This document shows positions 9,016 through 18,304 of a stretch of 59,581 nucleotides of DNA, one piece after another (the stretch's first letter is position 1; every line of letters begins with the position of its first letter). Below the pieces are notes generated by a model. It made no database searches, was not told where the DNA came from, and saw nothing but the letters and a program-made list of their open reading frames with translations. A program made the position numbers and the translations under genes. The stretch is taken from the NCBI GenBank assembly GCA_934667505.1, contig CAKULY010000011.1, positions 1-59,581 on the forward strand, in the 5' to 3' direction. Origin of the DNA: an uncultured Treponema sp. GTDB lineage: Bacteria > Spirochaetota > Spirochaetia > Treponematales > Treponemataceae.

Positions 9016-10668
9016 TTACACGCGGAATTTCAATTTTTTTCCAGTGCCTTTGTACATTTCTTTGCGCAATTCATCTATTGTTTTGTCTGCAATGTATGAA
9101 TCAAAAGTTGTCATGCGGTCAATTACGCCGTTTGGTGTAATTTCAATAATCCTGTTTGCTACGGACTGAATAAATTCGTGGTCATGGCTTGTAAACAAAA
9201 CCACACCAGGAAAACTTATTAAAGCTTCGTTCAGCGACTGAATCGCTTCCAAATCCAAGTGATTTGTTGGATCGTCCATAATTAAAACGTTTGCGCCGCT
9301 AAGCATAAGCTTGCTCAGCATACAACGAACTTTTTCGCCACCGCTAAGAACCTTTACTTTTTTTAAAGACTCATCGCCGCTAAAAAGCATTCTTCCCAAA
9401 AAACCACGAACGTAGGCATCGTCTTGTTCTTTAGAATACTGCTTAAGCCATTCTGTGATGTTCAAGTCGTTTGCAAAATAAGAACTGTTATCTCGCGGCA
9501 AATACGTGTGGCTTGTTGTCTGCCCCCAAAAGAATTCTCCGCTTTCAGGCTTTTTTACACCATTAATTATGTCAAAAAGCGCAGAAATTGAGTTGTGCTC
9601 CATTCCTACAAAAGCAATTTTGTCTGTACGATTCACTTTCAAGTTAAAATTGTTTAAAAGTTTTACGCCATCTTCATCTTTATAGTTTAAATCTTTTACA
9701 TCTAGAACATTGTTGCCAATTTCGCGGTCGGCTTTAAAGTTTACATAAGGAAACTTTCTTGTAGAGACAGGAAGTTCTTCCACAGACTGAGCAAGTTTGT
9801 CGTAAATCTTTTTGCGGCTTGTGGCTTGCTTTGATTTTGCAGCATTTGAACTAAAGCGCAGAATAAATTCTTTTAAATCCTTCATTTTATCTTCAGCTTT
9901 TTTCTGCTGCTCTTTTGCCTGCCTTTGCATAATTTGCGTCATTTGATACCAGAAATCGTAATTTCCTGCAAATTGAGTTATTTTTCCGTAGTCAATGTCG
10001 CAAATATATGTGCAAACCGTATTCAAAAAGTGACGGTCGTGGCTTACAACAATAACTGTGTTTTCAAATTCCAAAAGAAAATTTTCAAGCCAAGAAATTG
10101 ATTCTATATCAAGACCGTTCGTAGGTTCGTCCAAAAGAAGAATGTCTGGATTTCCGAAAATCGCTTGCGCAAGCAAAACGCGAACTTTTTGACTTTCATC
10201 AAGGTCGCCCATAAGTCGGTCGTGAAATTCTTCTTCAAGACCAAGACCTGAAAGCATCTGTTCAATCTGATTTTCCGCTTCGTAACCGCCAAGCTCTCCA
10301 AATTCAGCTTCAAGTTCGGCAGCCTTTGTTCCATCTTCTTCTGTAAAATCTGGCTTTGCATAGATTTCGTCGCGCGCTTTGCCAATTTCGTAAAGCTTTG
10401 GATACCCCATCATAACGGTGTCTTTTACAGAGTATTTATCGTAGGCAAAGTGATCCTGCTTTAAAACAGCCATTCGCTCGCCAGTAGATATTGAAATAGT
10501 TCCTGAATCGTGTTCAAGTTCCCCTGAAAGAACTTTTAAAAAAGTCGATTTTCCAGCACCATTTGCACCTGTAATTCCGTAGCAGTTGCCATTTGTGAAT
10601 TTTAAATTAACATCTTTAAAAAGAGGTTTTTCGCTAAAACGAACGCTAACATCGCTTACTGTAATCAA
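9016..10668 (-). CDS. ABC-F family ATPase (YbiT/YkpA type)
   Basis: This soluble tandem-ABC protein has no membrane domains. ABC-F proteins bind the ribosomal E-site region. NBD1 has an intact Walker A (GANGAGKST, about residues 34-42) but a degenerate signature (LDESQKVR). NBD2 has an intact signature (LSGGEKVR) but a ruined Walker A (VGMEHNSIS in place of GxxGxGKS) and DDPTNHLD in place of DEPTNHLD. In the head-to-tail ABC dimer these defects fall in the same composite site, leaving one working ATP site. The linker contains the RFSSNAAKSKQATSR motif typical of YbiT-like proteins. The start is TTG with GGGAG 7 nt upstream, inside the end of the DEAD-box gene (3-nt gap), so the two genes are coupled. 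Confidence 0.88.
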   Translation of the reverse strand: MITVSDVSVRFSEKPLFKDVNLKFTNGNCYGITGANGAGKSTFLKVLSGELEHDSGTISISTGERMAVLKQDHFAYDKYSVKDTVMMGYPKLYEIGKARDEIYAKPDFTEEDGTKAAELEAEFGELGGYEAENQIEQMLSGLGLEEEFHDRLMGDLDESQKVRVLLAQAIFGNPDILLLDEPTNGLDIESISWLENFLLEFENTVIVVSHDRHFLNTVCTYICDIDYGKITQFAGNYDFWYQMTQIMQRQAKEQQKKAEDKMKDLKEFILRFSSNAAKSKQATSRKKIYDKLAQSVEELPVSTRKFPYVNFKADREIGNNVLDVKDLNYKDEDGVKLLNNFNLKVNRTDKIAFVGMEHNSISALFDIINGVKKPESGEFFWGQTTSHTYLPRDNSSYFANDLNITEWLKQYSKEQDDAYVRGFLGRMLFSGDESLKKVKVLSGGEKVRCMLSKLMLSGANVLIMDDPTNHLDLEAIQSLNEALISFPGVVLFTSHDHEFIQSVANRIIEITPNGVIDRMTTFDSYIADKTIDELRKEMYKGTGKKLKFRV

Positions 10669-10671
10669 TTT

Positions 10672-12273
10672 TTATCTCCCAAAAAAGGCTTTAATTCTTT
10701 CAAAAAGACCTTTCTTTTTAGGCTGTTTGTTTTGTTCCTCAGAATTATAAGGTCTTCTTTGAACTTTTTTATAGTCAACATTCTTTTTACCCTTATAGTT
10801 TTTATTATTTTTTTCGAATGATAAATGTTTTTTGTTGTAAGAATTTTTCTTTTCATTATTCTTAGAAGGCTTTTTTGAAGAAGAATACTTATCTTTATAA
10901 AACTTCATGCGCTCATCAAAAGACATACCTTCAATTTTGTCGTAATCATAGGACTTTTCAAACTGCTTATTTTTCGGTTTTGAAGTTTTATAAGATTTTT
11001 TTCCACCTTTTTTATTAGAAAAATCTCTGTCCTTCTTATAATCAGAACTAGAACGTTTTTTCTCTCTATAGCCGCCTCTTGAAAAATGGTCATCATCATG
11101 CCAATTTTCTGTCTTTATATAAACTCCAGCGGATTTATCTTCCTGCATAAGTTCAGGATAAGCGACTTTTGCAGGAATCTGCATTTCTATGTAGCGTTCA
11201 ATTGCTGGCAAATTGTAAACATCCTGTTCAGAACAGAACGTATACGCCTTTCCTGACTTTCCAGCTCGAGCTGTGCGGCCAATTCTATGAACATAATTTT
11301 CAGCTTCGTTTGGAAGATCAAAATTTATTACCATTGCAAGGTCGTTTACATCAATTCCTCTAGCTGCAACATCTGTAGCTACAAGGATTTTTAAAGTTCC
11401 TTCCTTAAAATTAGTTAAAATCTTCAAACGCCTGTTTTGAGGTAAATCACCAATTATAAAATCAGCATTAAGACCGTTCAATTCAAGGCGTTTTGCAACA
11501 ACCTCGCAAGAACGCTTTGTATTGCAGAAGATTATAACGCTTTCAGGATTTTCATTTTTTAAAATGCCAATCAAAAGCTTCATTTTATCGTCGCTAGAAA
11601 CATGAAGAAGTTCCTGGTCGATTTCGCTGACAGTTATGTTCTCGCAAGCAATTTCAATTTCTTTTGGATTGCGAGTATATTCCCACGCAAGATTTTTTAC
11701 ATAAGAATTCAGTGTCGCGCTAAAAAGCATTGTCTGCCGATTTTCTGACTTAGGAATGAATTTTAAAATTTTCCGCAAATCAGGATAAAATCCCATGTCG
11801 AACATTCGATCTGCTTCATCACAAACAAGAAAAGCCACATCATCAAGAAAAATATGGCCGCCTTCTTGCAAATCTATAAGTCTTCCAGGAGTAGAAACGA
11901 TTATATCGACGCCACGCTTTATAGCGGAGATTTGCTTTTCGTAGCCAACGCCACCGTAAAAACTATAGGCTTTTAAACCAGAAGAACCAACTAGAACTTT
12001 TGCCTCTTCTTCAACCTGAACAGCAAGTTCTCTTGTAGGAACTAAAATCAATGCTTTTTTGCCTTTATTTTCCTCTTTTGAAAGCATTTCCTGTATTATA
12101 GCAACAAGGTAAGCTGCAGTCTTTCCAGTTCCTGTTTGCGATTGAACATACAAATCCGAACCATCCTGCGAAGTCTTTAAAACTTGTTCCTGAACATCGG
12201 TACAAGTTGTATAACCGGCCGCTTCAATTCCACTAAGCAGCCGAGAGTCTAAATTAAAATCCTTAAAATCCAT
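10672..12273 (-). CDS. DEAD-box ATP-dependent RNA helicase
   Basis: This is an RNA helicase of the DeaD/RhlE/SrmB group, likely for ribosome assembly or mRNA turnover. Motifs in order: Q-motif region, I SQTGTGKTAAY, Ia PTRELA, Ib TPGRL, II DEAD (VCDEADRMFDMGF), III SATL, IV VIIFCNTK, V ATDVAARGID, VI HRIGRTARAG. A C-terminal tail of about 130 residues is Lys/Arg/Ser/Tyr-rich and probably binds RNA. I set the start at MDFKDF (ATG 12273); the longer frame from 12300 lies inside a promoter. It is followed with 3 nt spacing by the ABC-F gene, another ribosome-linked ATPase, so a translation-related operon is likely. Confidence 0.93.
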   Translation of the reverse strand: MDFKDFNLDSRLLSGIEAAGYTTCTDVQEQVLKTSQDGSDLYVQSQTGTGKTAAYLVAIIQEMLSKEENKGKKALILVPTRELAVQVEEEAKVLVGSSGLKAYSFYGGVGYEKQISAIKRGVDIIVSTPGRLIDLQEGGHIFLDDVAFLVCDEADRMFDMGFYPDLRKILKFIPKSENRQTMLFSATLNSYVKNLAWEYTRNPKEIEIACENITVSEIDQELLHVSSDDKMKLLIGILKNENPESVIIFCNTKRSCEVVAKRLELNGLNADFIIGDLPQNRRLKILTNFKEGTLKILVATDVAARGIDVNDLAMVINFDLPNEAENYVHRIGRTARAGKSGKAYTFCSEQDVYNLPAIERYIEMQIPAKVAYPELMQEDKSAGVYIKTENWHDDDHFSRGGYREKKRSSSDYKKDRDFSNKKGGKKSYKTSKPKNKQFEKSYDYDKIEGMSFDERMKFYKDKYSSSKKPSKNNEKKNSYNKKHLSFEKNNKNYKGKKNVDYKKVQRRPYNSEEQNKQPKKKGLFERIKAFFGR

Positions 12274-12279
12274 AAAAAT

Positions 12280-12308
12280 ACTATACAGTTTTTTTTGCAA
12301 TGTTACAA
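12280..12308 (-). promoter_or_regulatory. Sigma-70 promoter for the DEAD-box helicase
   Basis: On the minus strand: TTGTAA (12303-12308), 17-nt spacer, TATAGT (12280-12285), then 6 nt to the ATG. No Shine-Dalgarno lies between, so a leaderless start is predicted. Confidence 0.6.
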
Positions 12309-12410
12309 TCAGCCTTTAAGATAAAATGCGTCTGATAAAGGCAGCTTTCGCTCAAGACATTGCAATAAATTGAAAAAACAATGCATAAGAATTGGATTTG
12401 AACGCAATAT

Positions 12411-13169
12411 TCATTTTCTTGCAACAATAACCATTGTTTTTGCATTTTGATTATAAGGTTCACCAGAAAATCCGCCAAAAATCTGAGCAGAAGAAAAACC
12501 GCATTCTTTTAAAAGAATATCTCTAAGCTCGGCAGCAGAATATAGGCGCTGAACAAATTCATGCTCAATTCGTTTACCGTCATTGCCAATCAAAATCCAT
12601 TTTGAAAGCAAACCTTCCCAAGCGCCCCAAACTTTGAATTCCGTAAGAACAGTCATTCCAGCCCGTTCAAACCATTCGCCTTCTGTAAAGTATTTTACGG
12701 CTATTTCACGGCTTATGCATTCAAGTACAAAAGTCCCGCCTTTTTTTAAAGAGTTGAACACATTTTTTAAAATTTTTATATCTTCGCTAATTTTGTTACA
12801 ATAACCAAAAGAATTATAGATATTTATCGCAGCATCAAACTTTTTTGCTGAAGAAAAACTTCTCATGTCCTTGTTTATAAAATTTATAAAAACACCTTCA
12901 TCTTGTGCAGTTTCAGCTGCAGCATCTAAAAACGGCTGGGTAATATCTACTCCAGTAACATTTAGCCCTAAAAGCGCAAGTTCCACGCTAATTCTTCCAG
13001 GACCGCAGCAAACATCTAATACAGAACTTTCTTTTTTAAGATTTGCAAGATTTTGTATGCTTTTTGCTATTCCTGCCGCCTGAGCCCATTGCTGTTCGTC
13101 AAACATAACAGGCCCATAATTCAGCCAAAAATCTTCATTTTCAAACCACTGTGATTGGTTGCCTTCCAT
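12411..13169 (-). CDS. Class I SAM-dependent methyltransferase
   Basis: This 252-aa protein has the SAM-binding motif I VLDVCCGPGRISVELA (about residues 47-62), motif II acidic end GVDITQPFLDAA, and a motif IV/V region AINIYNSFGYC then VFNSLKKGGTFVLEC. The C-terminal half is beta-rich, as in small-molecule methyltransferases, and ends in AKTMVIVARK. I cannot name the substrate. It lies 16 nt downstream of the phosphofructokinase gene and so is probably co-transcribed. The ribosome site is weak (GAG about 8 nt upstream). Confidence 0.8.
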   Translation of the reverse strand: MEGNQSQWFENEDFWLNYGPVMFDEQQWAQAAGIAKSIQNLANLKKESSVLDVCCGPGRISVELALLGLNVTGVDITQPFLDAAAETAQDEGVFINFINKDMRSFSSAKKFDAAINIYNSFGYCNKISEDIKILKNVFNSLKKGGTFVLECISREIAVKYFTEGEWFERAGMTVLTEFKVWGAWEGLLSKWILIGNDGKRIEHEFVQRLYSAAELRDILLKECGFSSAQIFGGFSGEPYNQNAKTMVIVARK

Positions 13170-13185
13170 TAAAATCTCGCATTAA

Positions 13186-14406
13186 TTAGTCAAGTTTTAA
13201 ATGCAGCGGAAGTCCATCAACAATAAACGGCAGAACTTCCCCCTGCACCAACGGACGAATATAATCCAACGCTTCGCAAGAAAGCTGATTGTCATCCGTT
13301 ATCCAACTTAAAGGAACTTTTTTTTCTACATTTGCAATTTCGTGCACATCATTTGCTTCATAAATGCAAGTATAAGGTTCATTAGAAATTCTTTGTATGC
13401 AAATTACTTTGCCTGTTTCATTTTTAATAGCCGCATTTACAGCTGCAACGCCAACATCAAATGCTTCCTGGACATCTGTCATGCTAGCAAAATGAGAAGA
13501 ACACCTTTGCAAAGTTGAAATTTCTATAGAACGAGCTTTTATTCCAAGCTCTGATTTAATTCTGTTTTCAAGGTATTTTGCACTTCCACTCATCATCTTG
13601 TGGCCAAAAGCATCCAAAGCGGCAGTTGATTCTCCTAGCTCACAAACAAATCTGCCATCAGCAAGCTTTACGCCTTCGCTTAAGGCGACAACAACATATT
13701 TTTTCTTTGCCACAAGCTCTTTTATGCGCTCAAAAAAATGCTCTAAGTCAAATGGTTTTTCAGGAAGAAAAATCATATCTGCGCCTTCGCAGTCTTTTCC
13801 TCTAGCTAGAGCAGCGCTTGCTGTAAGCCAACCTGCATTTCTTCCCATTATTTCCACTATTGTCACAGCTTCAACATCGTAAACGCGACAGTCGCAAACG
13901 ATTTCTTTTATTGCAGTTGCAATATACTTTGCTGCGCTTCCAAAACCTGGCGTATGGTCTGTCATAGCAAGGTCATTATCAATAGTTTTTGGAATTCCCA
14001 TAAATTTAATGTCGCTTTTTACAATGGCTGCATAGTCGCTCAGTTTTTTTATAGTATCCATTGAATCGTTGCCGCCAATATAGAAAAAATATCCAATATT
14101 AAGAGCTTTTAATTTTGAAAATATTTTTTCGTAAATTTCTTTATCTTCTGAAATTTCAGGGAGCTTAAATCTACAAGAGCCAAGATACGAAGCAGGCGTT
14201 CTTTTTAATAATTCAATCTCTTCCTGACCAGAAACTTTTTCGAGCAAATCGACATACGAATCGCGCAAAAAACCTTTTATTCCATACTTCATTCCAAAGA
14301 CTTTATCAATGCCATTTTTTTTAGCAGCACTTATAACACCTGCAAGACTTGAATTTATTACAGATGTAGGTCCACCTGACTGTCCAACAATAACATTTTT
14401 ATTCAC
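13186..14406 (-). CDS. pfp: 6-phosphofructokinase, pyrophosphate-dependent type
   Basis: This enzyme converts fructose-6-phosphate to fructose-1,6-bisphosphate, probably with PPi. The sequence has GQSGGPTS near the N-terminus, GGNDS where ATP enzymes have GGDGS, PKTIDND (Lys where ATP enzymes usually have Gly), and IMGRNAGWLTA. The Asn-Asp and Lys changes are the accepted hallmarks of PPi-PFKs. At 406 aa it is a single-domain enzyme. I chose GTG 14406 (TTGGAG about 8 nt upstream) over an ATG at 14433, because a near-consensus promoter has its -10 box only 3 nt before that ATG, so transcription would begin at or after it. It is divergent from rlmK. Confidence 0.9.
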   Translation of the reverse strand: MNKNVIVGQSGGPTSVINSSLAGVISAAKKNGIDKVFGMKYGIKGFLRDSYVDLLEKVSGQEEIELLKRTPASYLGSCRFKLPEISEDKEIYEKIFSKLKALNIGYFFYIGGNDSMDTIKKLSDYAAIVKSDIKFMGIPKTIDNDLAMTDHTPGFGSAAKYIATAIKEIVCDCRVYDVEAVTIVEIMGRNAGWLTASAALARGKDCEGADMIFLPEKPFDLEHFFERIKELVAKKKYVVVALSEGVKLADGRFVCELGESTAALDAFGHKMMSGSAKYLENRIKSELGIKARSIEISTLQRCSSHFASMTDVQEAFDVGVAAVNAAIKNETGKVICIQRISNEPYTCIYEANDVHEIANVEKKVPLSWITDDNQLSCEALDYIRPLVQGEVLPFIVDGLPLHLKLD

Positions 14407-14436
14407 TATAAAACTCCAAAAGCCAATCTTCATTTT

Positions 14437-14465
14437 ATTATATCAAAAAAAGCTATTATTCTCAA
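14437..14465 (-). promoter_or_regulatory. Sigma-70 promoter for pfp
   Basis: Minus strand TTGAGA (14460-14465), 17-nt spacer, perfect TATAAT (14437-14442). The expected transcription start is near 14430, leaving room for the ribosome site before GTG 14406. Confidence 0.75.
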
Positions 14466-14493
14466 TTAAATATCTTGATTGAATTTTGAACTT

Positions 14494-14522
14494 TTGAAAA
14501 AAATAAAAAAAAATGCTAGAAT
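14494..14522 (+). promoter_or_regulatory. Sigma-70 promoter for rlmK
   Basis: TTGAAA (14494-14499), 17-nt spacer, TAGAAT (14517-14522). The -10 box ends 8 nt before ATG 14531, so the AGGAG there would be at or before the transcript start. An upstream in-frame ATG at 14513 lies within this promoter. Confidence 0.6.
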
Positions 14523-14530
14523 TAGGAGTT

Positions 14531-15613
14531 ATGGAAAATAAAAATTCTTATCAAGCAGATTTATTTACAAATAGACTAAAAAAGAAATACAAAGAATTAA
14601 GAAAGTGGGCCCGCAAAAACAGAATTACCTGCTATCGCCTTTACGACAAAGACATACCCGAAATTCCTGTCTCTTTAGATATATATGAGTTTCTTCCAGA
14701 AGAAGTAACAAATCCTTTAGAATGTGCAAAGTTTTTAAGCACTCAAAATGAAAGAATTTCTAAAAACGACTTATCAATTGAAAAAGAAATATGCTCAAGG
14801 ACTTATGGAGTTCTTTACCTTTACGAGCGTCCATATAAAAAAGAGCAAAAAGACGAAGATGAATGGTTAAACTTAATGGCAATAAGCGCTTCTTACGTGC
14901 TGAACATACCATTGAATCATATTGTAAAAAAAACTAGAAAAATGCAAAAAGGCTTAAGCCAATATGAAAAACTTGAAAACACGCTCGCAATAAAAGGAAC
15001 TGTTCAAGAACAAGGGCAGCTATTTAAAGTGGACCTTTCAACATATCTTGATACAGGACTTTTTTTAGACCACAGACCACTTCGCCTGGAAATAAGGGAA
15101 AATGCAAAAAATAAAAGCATCCTAAACCTTTTTTGCTACACAGCAAGTTTTAGCGTATACGCAGCAAGCGGCAATGCTAAAAAAATCGACTCTGTGGACC
15201 TTTCAAACACATATTTGAGCTGGGCATCCGAAAACATGCAATTAAACGGATTCGATAATCAGAATAAATATTTTTTTATAAAGGCAGATGCAATTGAATG
15301 GCTAGAAAAAAAAGCTTTTGAACAAGATGAAAAATACGATATTATAATTCTTGATCCACCGACCTTTAGCAATTCAAAATCTTCTAAAAATATTTTAGAC
15401 ATAAATAAAGATTGGCAAAAACTAGTCGAATACGCCATAAAACTTTTAAACGAAGATGGAACTCTTTACTTCAGCACAAATTCAACAAGGCTTACATTTA
15501 ATAAAGATTTACTTCAAAAAAATGTTTACTGCATAGATATAACAAAAAACACCATTCCCAAAGATTTTGAAAACTCAAAATGCCACAGATGCTGGAAACT
15601 AAAAAAAGGATAA
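14531..15613 (+). CDS. rlmK: 23S rRNA (guanine-N7) methyltransferase RlmK
   Basis: The protein corresponds to the C-terminal half of E. coli RlmKL, which makes m7G2069 in 23S rRNA. Matching segments include FTNRLKKKYKELRKWARKN, ITCYRLYDKDIPE, DLSTYLDTGLFLDHRPLR, motif I ILNLFCYTASFSVYAA and the catalytic-loop DPPTFSNSK. It is a stand-alone 360-aa version without the RlmL (m2G2445) and THUMP part. The start at 14531 is preferred because the only clear promoter lies just before it. It is convergent with rpmE and shares a terminator with it. Confidence 0.88.
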   Translation: MENKNSYQADLFTNRLKKKYKELRKWARKNRITCYRLYDKDIPEIPVSLDIYEFLPEEVTNPLECAKFLSTQNERISKNDLSIEKEICSRTYGVLYLYERPYKKEQKDEDEWLNLMAISASYVLNIPLNHIVKKTRKMQKGLSQYEKLENTLAIKGTVQEQGQLFKVDLSTYLDTGLFLDHRPLRLEIRENAKNKSILNLFCYTASFSVYAASGNAKKIDSVDLSNTYLSWASENMQLNGFDNQNKYFFIKADAIEWLEKKAFEQDEKYDIIILDPPTFSNSKSSKNILDINKDWQKLVEYAIKLLNEDGTLYFSTNSTRLTFNKDLLQKNVYCIDITKNTIPKDFENSKCHRCWKLKKG

Positions 15614-15664
15614 TAAAAAGGCTGCCCATCTGAAGACGCATCTTACAGACAGGCAGCCTTTTTT
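15614..15664. terminator. Bidirectional terminator between rlmK and rpmE
   Basis: AAAAAGGCTGCC (15614-15625) pairs with GGCAGCCTTTTT (15651-15662), with further internal pairing (TCTG/CAGA and AAGA/TCTT). A-run and T-run flank both sides. Confidence 0.9.
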
Positions 15665-15678
15665 GTATCTCTACAAAA

Positions 15679-15888
15679 TTACTTTGTTTCTTTGATACCG
15701 TAACGTTTGTTAAAACGATCAATACGACCAGCTGTATCAACAAGCTTTTGCTTACCAGTATAGAATGGATGGCAAGCAGAACAAATTTCAACATTGATAT
15801 TTTCAACTGTTGAACGTGTTTCAATTACATTACCGCATACGCAAGTAATCTTTGTAAGTTTGTACTCAGGATGAATACCTTTTTTCAT
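15679..15888 (-). CDS. rpmE: 50S ribosomal protein L31
   Basis: This 69-aa L31 is of the zinc-binding (C+) type: Cys16 and Cys18 (CVCG) with Cys36 and Cys39 (CSAC) form the zinc site. It starts MKKGIHPEY, the standard L31 N-terminus, with GGGAG 6-7 nt upstream. The four-residue extension from a GTG is rejected. It lies 111 nt downstream of rho on the same strand. Other bacteria also place rpmE next to rho. Confidence 0.96.
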   Translation of the reverse strand: MKKGIHPEYKLTKITCVCGNVIETRSTVENINVEICSACHPFYTGKQKLVDTAGRIDRFNKRYGIKETK

Positions 15889-15999
15889 TTTGACTCCCAC
15901 TGCAATTGCCCTTTAACGCGGAACAATGTTCAAAACGTTAAAACAATACGCAATATTGAAATATAAGTTAAAATAGTATATCGACTATACAAATTTTAA

Positions 16000-17742
16000 T
16001 CAACTATCAGAAACCGCTGCAGTTCCCACATTCATGCTTGCAAGGAACGCTTCATTCGTCTTTGACTTTCTCATTCTGTCAAGAATAAGCTCAAGAATTT
16101 CAGTATCTTCCATAGGACCGAAAACCTTTCGAAGAATCCACAATTTTTGAAGCTCATTTTCAGTAAGAAGAAGTTCTTCTCGCCTTGTTCCAGATTTTTT
16201 GATATTTATAGCAGGGAAAAGCCTGCGTTCTGCAAGTTTTCTGTCAAGGTTTATTTCACTATTTCCAGTTCCCTTAAATTCTTCGAAGATAACCTCATCC
16301 ATTCGGCTGCCAGTTTCAACAAGAGCTGTAGAAATAATAGTCAAAGAACCACCTTCCTCAATGTTTCTAGCAGCACCAAAAAAACGCTTTGGCTTATGCA
16401 GACAATTTGAATCAACACCGCCAGAAAGAACTTTTCCAGATGTAGGAACTGTAACGTTATAAGCACGTGCAAGACGAGTTATAGAATCCAAAAGAATTAC
16501 AACATCACGCTTGTGTTCAACTAAACGCTTTGCCTTTTCAAGAACCATTTCTGCAACTTGAACGTGCCTTGTAGCCTGCTCATCAAAAGTAGAAGAAATA
16601 ACTTCTCCTTTGATTGCTCTTTCCATTTCTGTAACTTCTTCCGGACGTTCATCGATTAAAAGGACAATCAGATAAACTTCAGGATGATTTGCTGTTATCG
16701 CATTTGCAATTTTTTGCATCAAAGTTGTTTTTCCTGCTTTTGGAGGAGCAACTATAAGAAGACGCTGCCCTTTTCCTATAGGACTAAACAAATCTACAAT
16801 GCGACTAGAAACTTCTGTAGAAACAGTTTCCAACCTAAGTTTTTCCTTAGGATATAGAGGTGTTAAATTTTCAAACGGAATTCGAGTTTGAGCCACTCTT
16901 GGTTCATCAAAATTTACAGATTCTATTCTAAGAAGCGCAAAAAAACGTTCTCCTTCTTTAGGGCTTCTTGTCTGTCCATAAACTGTATCGCCAGTCTTTA
17001 AGTTGAACAGGCGAATCTGACTTGGAGAAATATATATATCATCAGGACCTGGAAGATAACTGTTCTGCGGACTTCTTAAAAAACCGTAACCATCTGGAAG
17101 AATTTCCAATGCACCGGAAGCAAAAATTATTCCTCCGTGTTCTGTATGGGCTTTTAAAATTACAAAAATCAACTCCTGCTTTTTCATAGGAGCTAGGTCA
17201 TCTGCATTAAAACCGTACTTTGTTGCAAGTTCGCGAAGTTCGTGCATACCCATTGCAGTAAGGTCATTTATAAGCAAGCGAGGTTTTCCTGCATTATCAT
17301 CAGAACTGTCTCCGCTCGTTTGAAGAACAGAAGGATCTACAGCTCCTGTAGGAACTGGCATATCAAGCCGATGATCTATGCGCGCATAGTTAGAACGCAT
17401 CTGAGGGCGTCTACCATTATTATACCTTGCCACACTTCTCTGCCCAGAGTGGTTTGATTCTGTGGAATTATTTTCTTCATCCGAAGAAGTTTTTTCAACT
17501 TTTACAGAAACTTTTTTTCTAGGTCGAACGACAACCTTTACATGTTCATGATTTTCTTCCGGTTCAACTTTATCTGAAGAAACTGTCTTTTCTTCTGGCG
17601 AAAAATCTTCACTATCTGCAGAAATAGAATTTGAAGATTCATAGGATGCCGGCTGAGATTCAAAATCGAGCTGCGTCTGAGATTCTTCAGTTTGCAACTG
17701 TTCTTCAGCCTCATCTTGTAAATGACGCTTTCTTAAGGCCAT
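16000..17742 (-). CDS. rho: Transcription termination factor Rho
   Basis: Rho is a hexameric RNA-dependent ATPase that ends transcription. The first ~150 residues form an acidic/basic low-complexity insertion ahead of the Rho-N helical domain ([18 protein letters not shown]). The RNA-binding cold-shock domain ([16 protein letters not shown]) follows, then the RecA-like core with Walker [13 protein letters not shown]-loop/Walker [16 protein letters not shown], and the R-loop near [10 protein letters not shown]. At 580 aa it is longer than E. coli Rho (419 aa) because of the N-terminal insertion. ATG 17742 has GGAG 7 nt upstream. Confidence 0.97.
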   Translation of the reverse strand: MALRKRHLQDEAEEQLQTEESQTQLDFESQPASYESSNSISADSEDFSPEEKTVSSDKVEPEENHEHVKVVVRPRKKVSVKVEKTSSDEENNSTESNHSGQRSVARYNNGRRPQMRSNYARIDHRLDMPVPTGAVDPSVLQTSGDSSDDNAGKPRLLINDLTAMGMHELRELATKYGFNADDLAPMKKQELIFVILKAHTEHGGIIFASGALEILPDGYGFLRSPQNSYLPGPDDIYISPSQIRLFNLKTGDTVYGQTRSPKEGERFFALLRIESVNFDEPRVAQTRIPFENLTPLYPKEKLRLETVSTEVSSRIVDLFSPIGKGQRLLIVAPPKAGKTTLMQKIANAITANHPEVYLIVLLIDERPEEVTEMERAIKGEVISSTFDEQATRHVQVAEMVLEKAKRLVEHKRDVVILLDSITRLARAYNVTVPTSGKVLSGGVDSNCLHKPKRFFGAARNIEEGGSLTIISTALVETGSRMDEVIFEEFKGTGNSEINLDRKLAERRLFPAINIKKSGTRREELLLTENELQKLWILRKVFGPMEDTEILELILDRMRKSKTNEAFLASMNVGTAAVSDS

Positions 17743-17784
17743 CAAAAAACTCCATTGTGTATATGATTTGTAAAATAAGAAAAA

Positions 17785-18231
17785 TTACTCAATAACATCG
17801 GTTCTAAGAACCATGGCTTGTTTATATTCTGTAGAAGCAGAAGCAAAAAGATTTTCATCAGGAATTGAATCTAACATAGTTATTTGACCTTCAAATTCAA
17901 CATTATCTTCAATTCTTAATCTAGCAGTAACTATATCGCCTATAACAGAACCGCCTCTGCATATTTCTACTCTTTCCGAAGCTTCCATGTCACCTGTAAC
18001 AGATCCAGCTATAACAATTGATTTTGCAGTAATTTTTTCTACATCGCAAATTGCATCCTTTGCAATTTCAAGATTTCCTGTAGATTTGATTCTTCCGTTA
18101 AACTTACCTGTAATAATTAAATCGTCACTAAATTCTAATACACCATCAAATTCAGTTTCAGGTCCAAAAACAGTAAGAGTATGTTTTTCTTCGTCTATTG
18201 AACTTTCTTCCGAACTAATTTTCTGCGACAT
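17785..18231 (-). CDS. Bactofilin family cytoskeletal protein
   Basis: This 148-aa protein has a central beta-helix of short hydrophobic repeats (DLIITGKFNGRIKSTGNLEIAKDA and so on), flanked by short disordered ends. That is the bactofilin (DUF583) fold, which self-assembles into filaments tied to cell shape and peptidoglycan machinery. It has its own promoter with the -10 box 7 nt before the ATG and no ribosome site. It lies between lnt and rho on the same strand, 42 nt before rho. Confidence 0.88.
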   Translation of the reverse strand: MSQKISSEESSIDEEKHTLTVFGPETEFDGVLEFSDDLIITGKFNGRIKSTGNLEIAKDAICDVEKITAKSIVIAGSVTGDMEASERVEICRGGSVIGDIVTARLRIEDNVEFEGQITMLDSIPDENLFASASTEYKQAMVLRTDVIE

Positions 18232-18238
18232 GACATCT

Positions 18239-18267
18239 ATTTTATATTATTTTAAAATGTATTGCAA
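18239..18267 (-). promoter_or_regulatory. Sigma-70 promoter for bactofilin
   Basis: Minus strand TTGCAA (18262-18267), 17-nt spacer, TAAAAT (18239-18244), 7 nt to the ATG. A leaderless transcript is predicted. Confidence 0.55.
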
Positions 18268-18304
18268 CATATCAATACAAAAAAAATTTTAAAAGCGTTA
18301 AAAG

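Noticed and set aside
14407..14433. ATG start for pfp
   Set aside because: The TATAAT box ends 3 nt before it, so transcription starts at or after this codon; GTG 14406 has its own GGAG site.
14513..14530. Upstream ATG for rlmK
   Set aside because: It lies within a good promoter (TTGAAA-17-TAGAAT) and lacks a ribosome site; ATG 14531 fits better.
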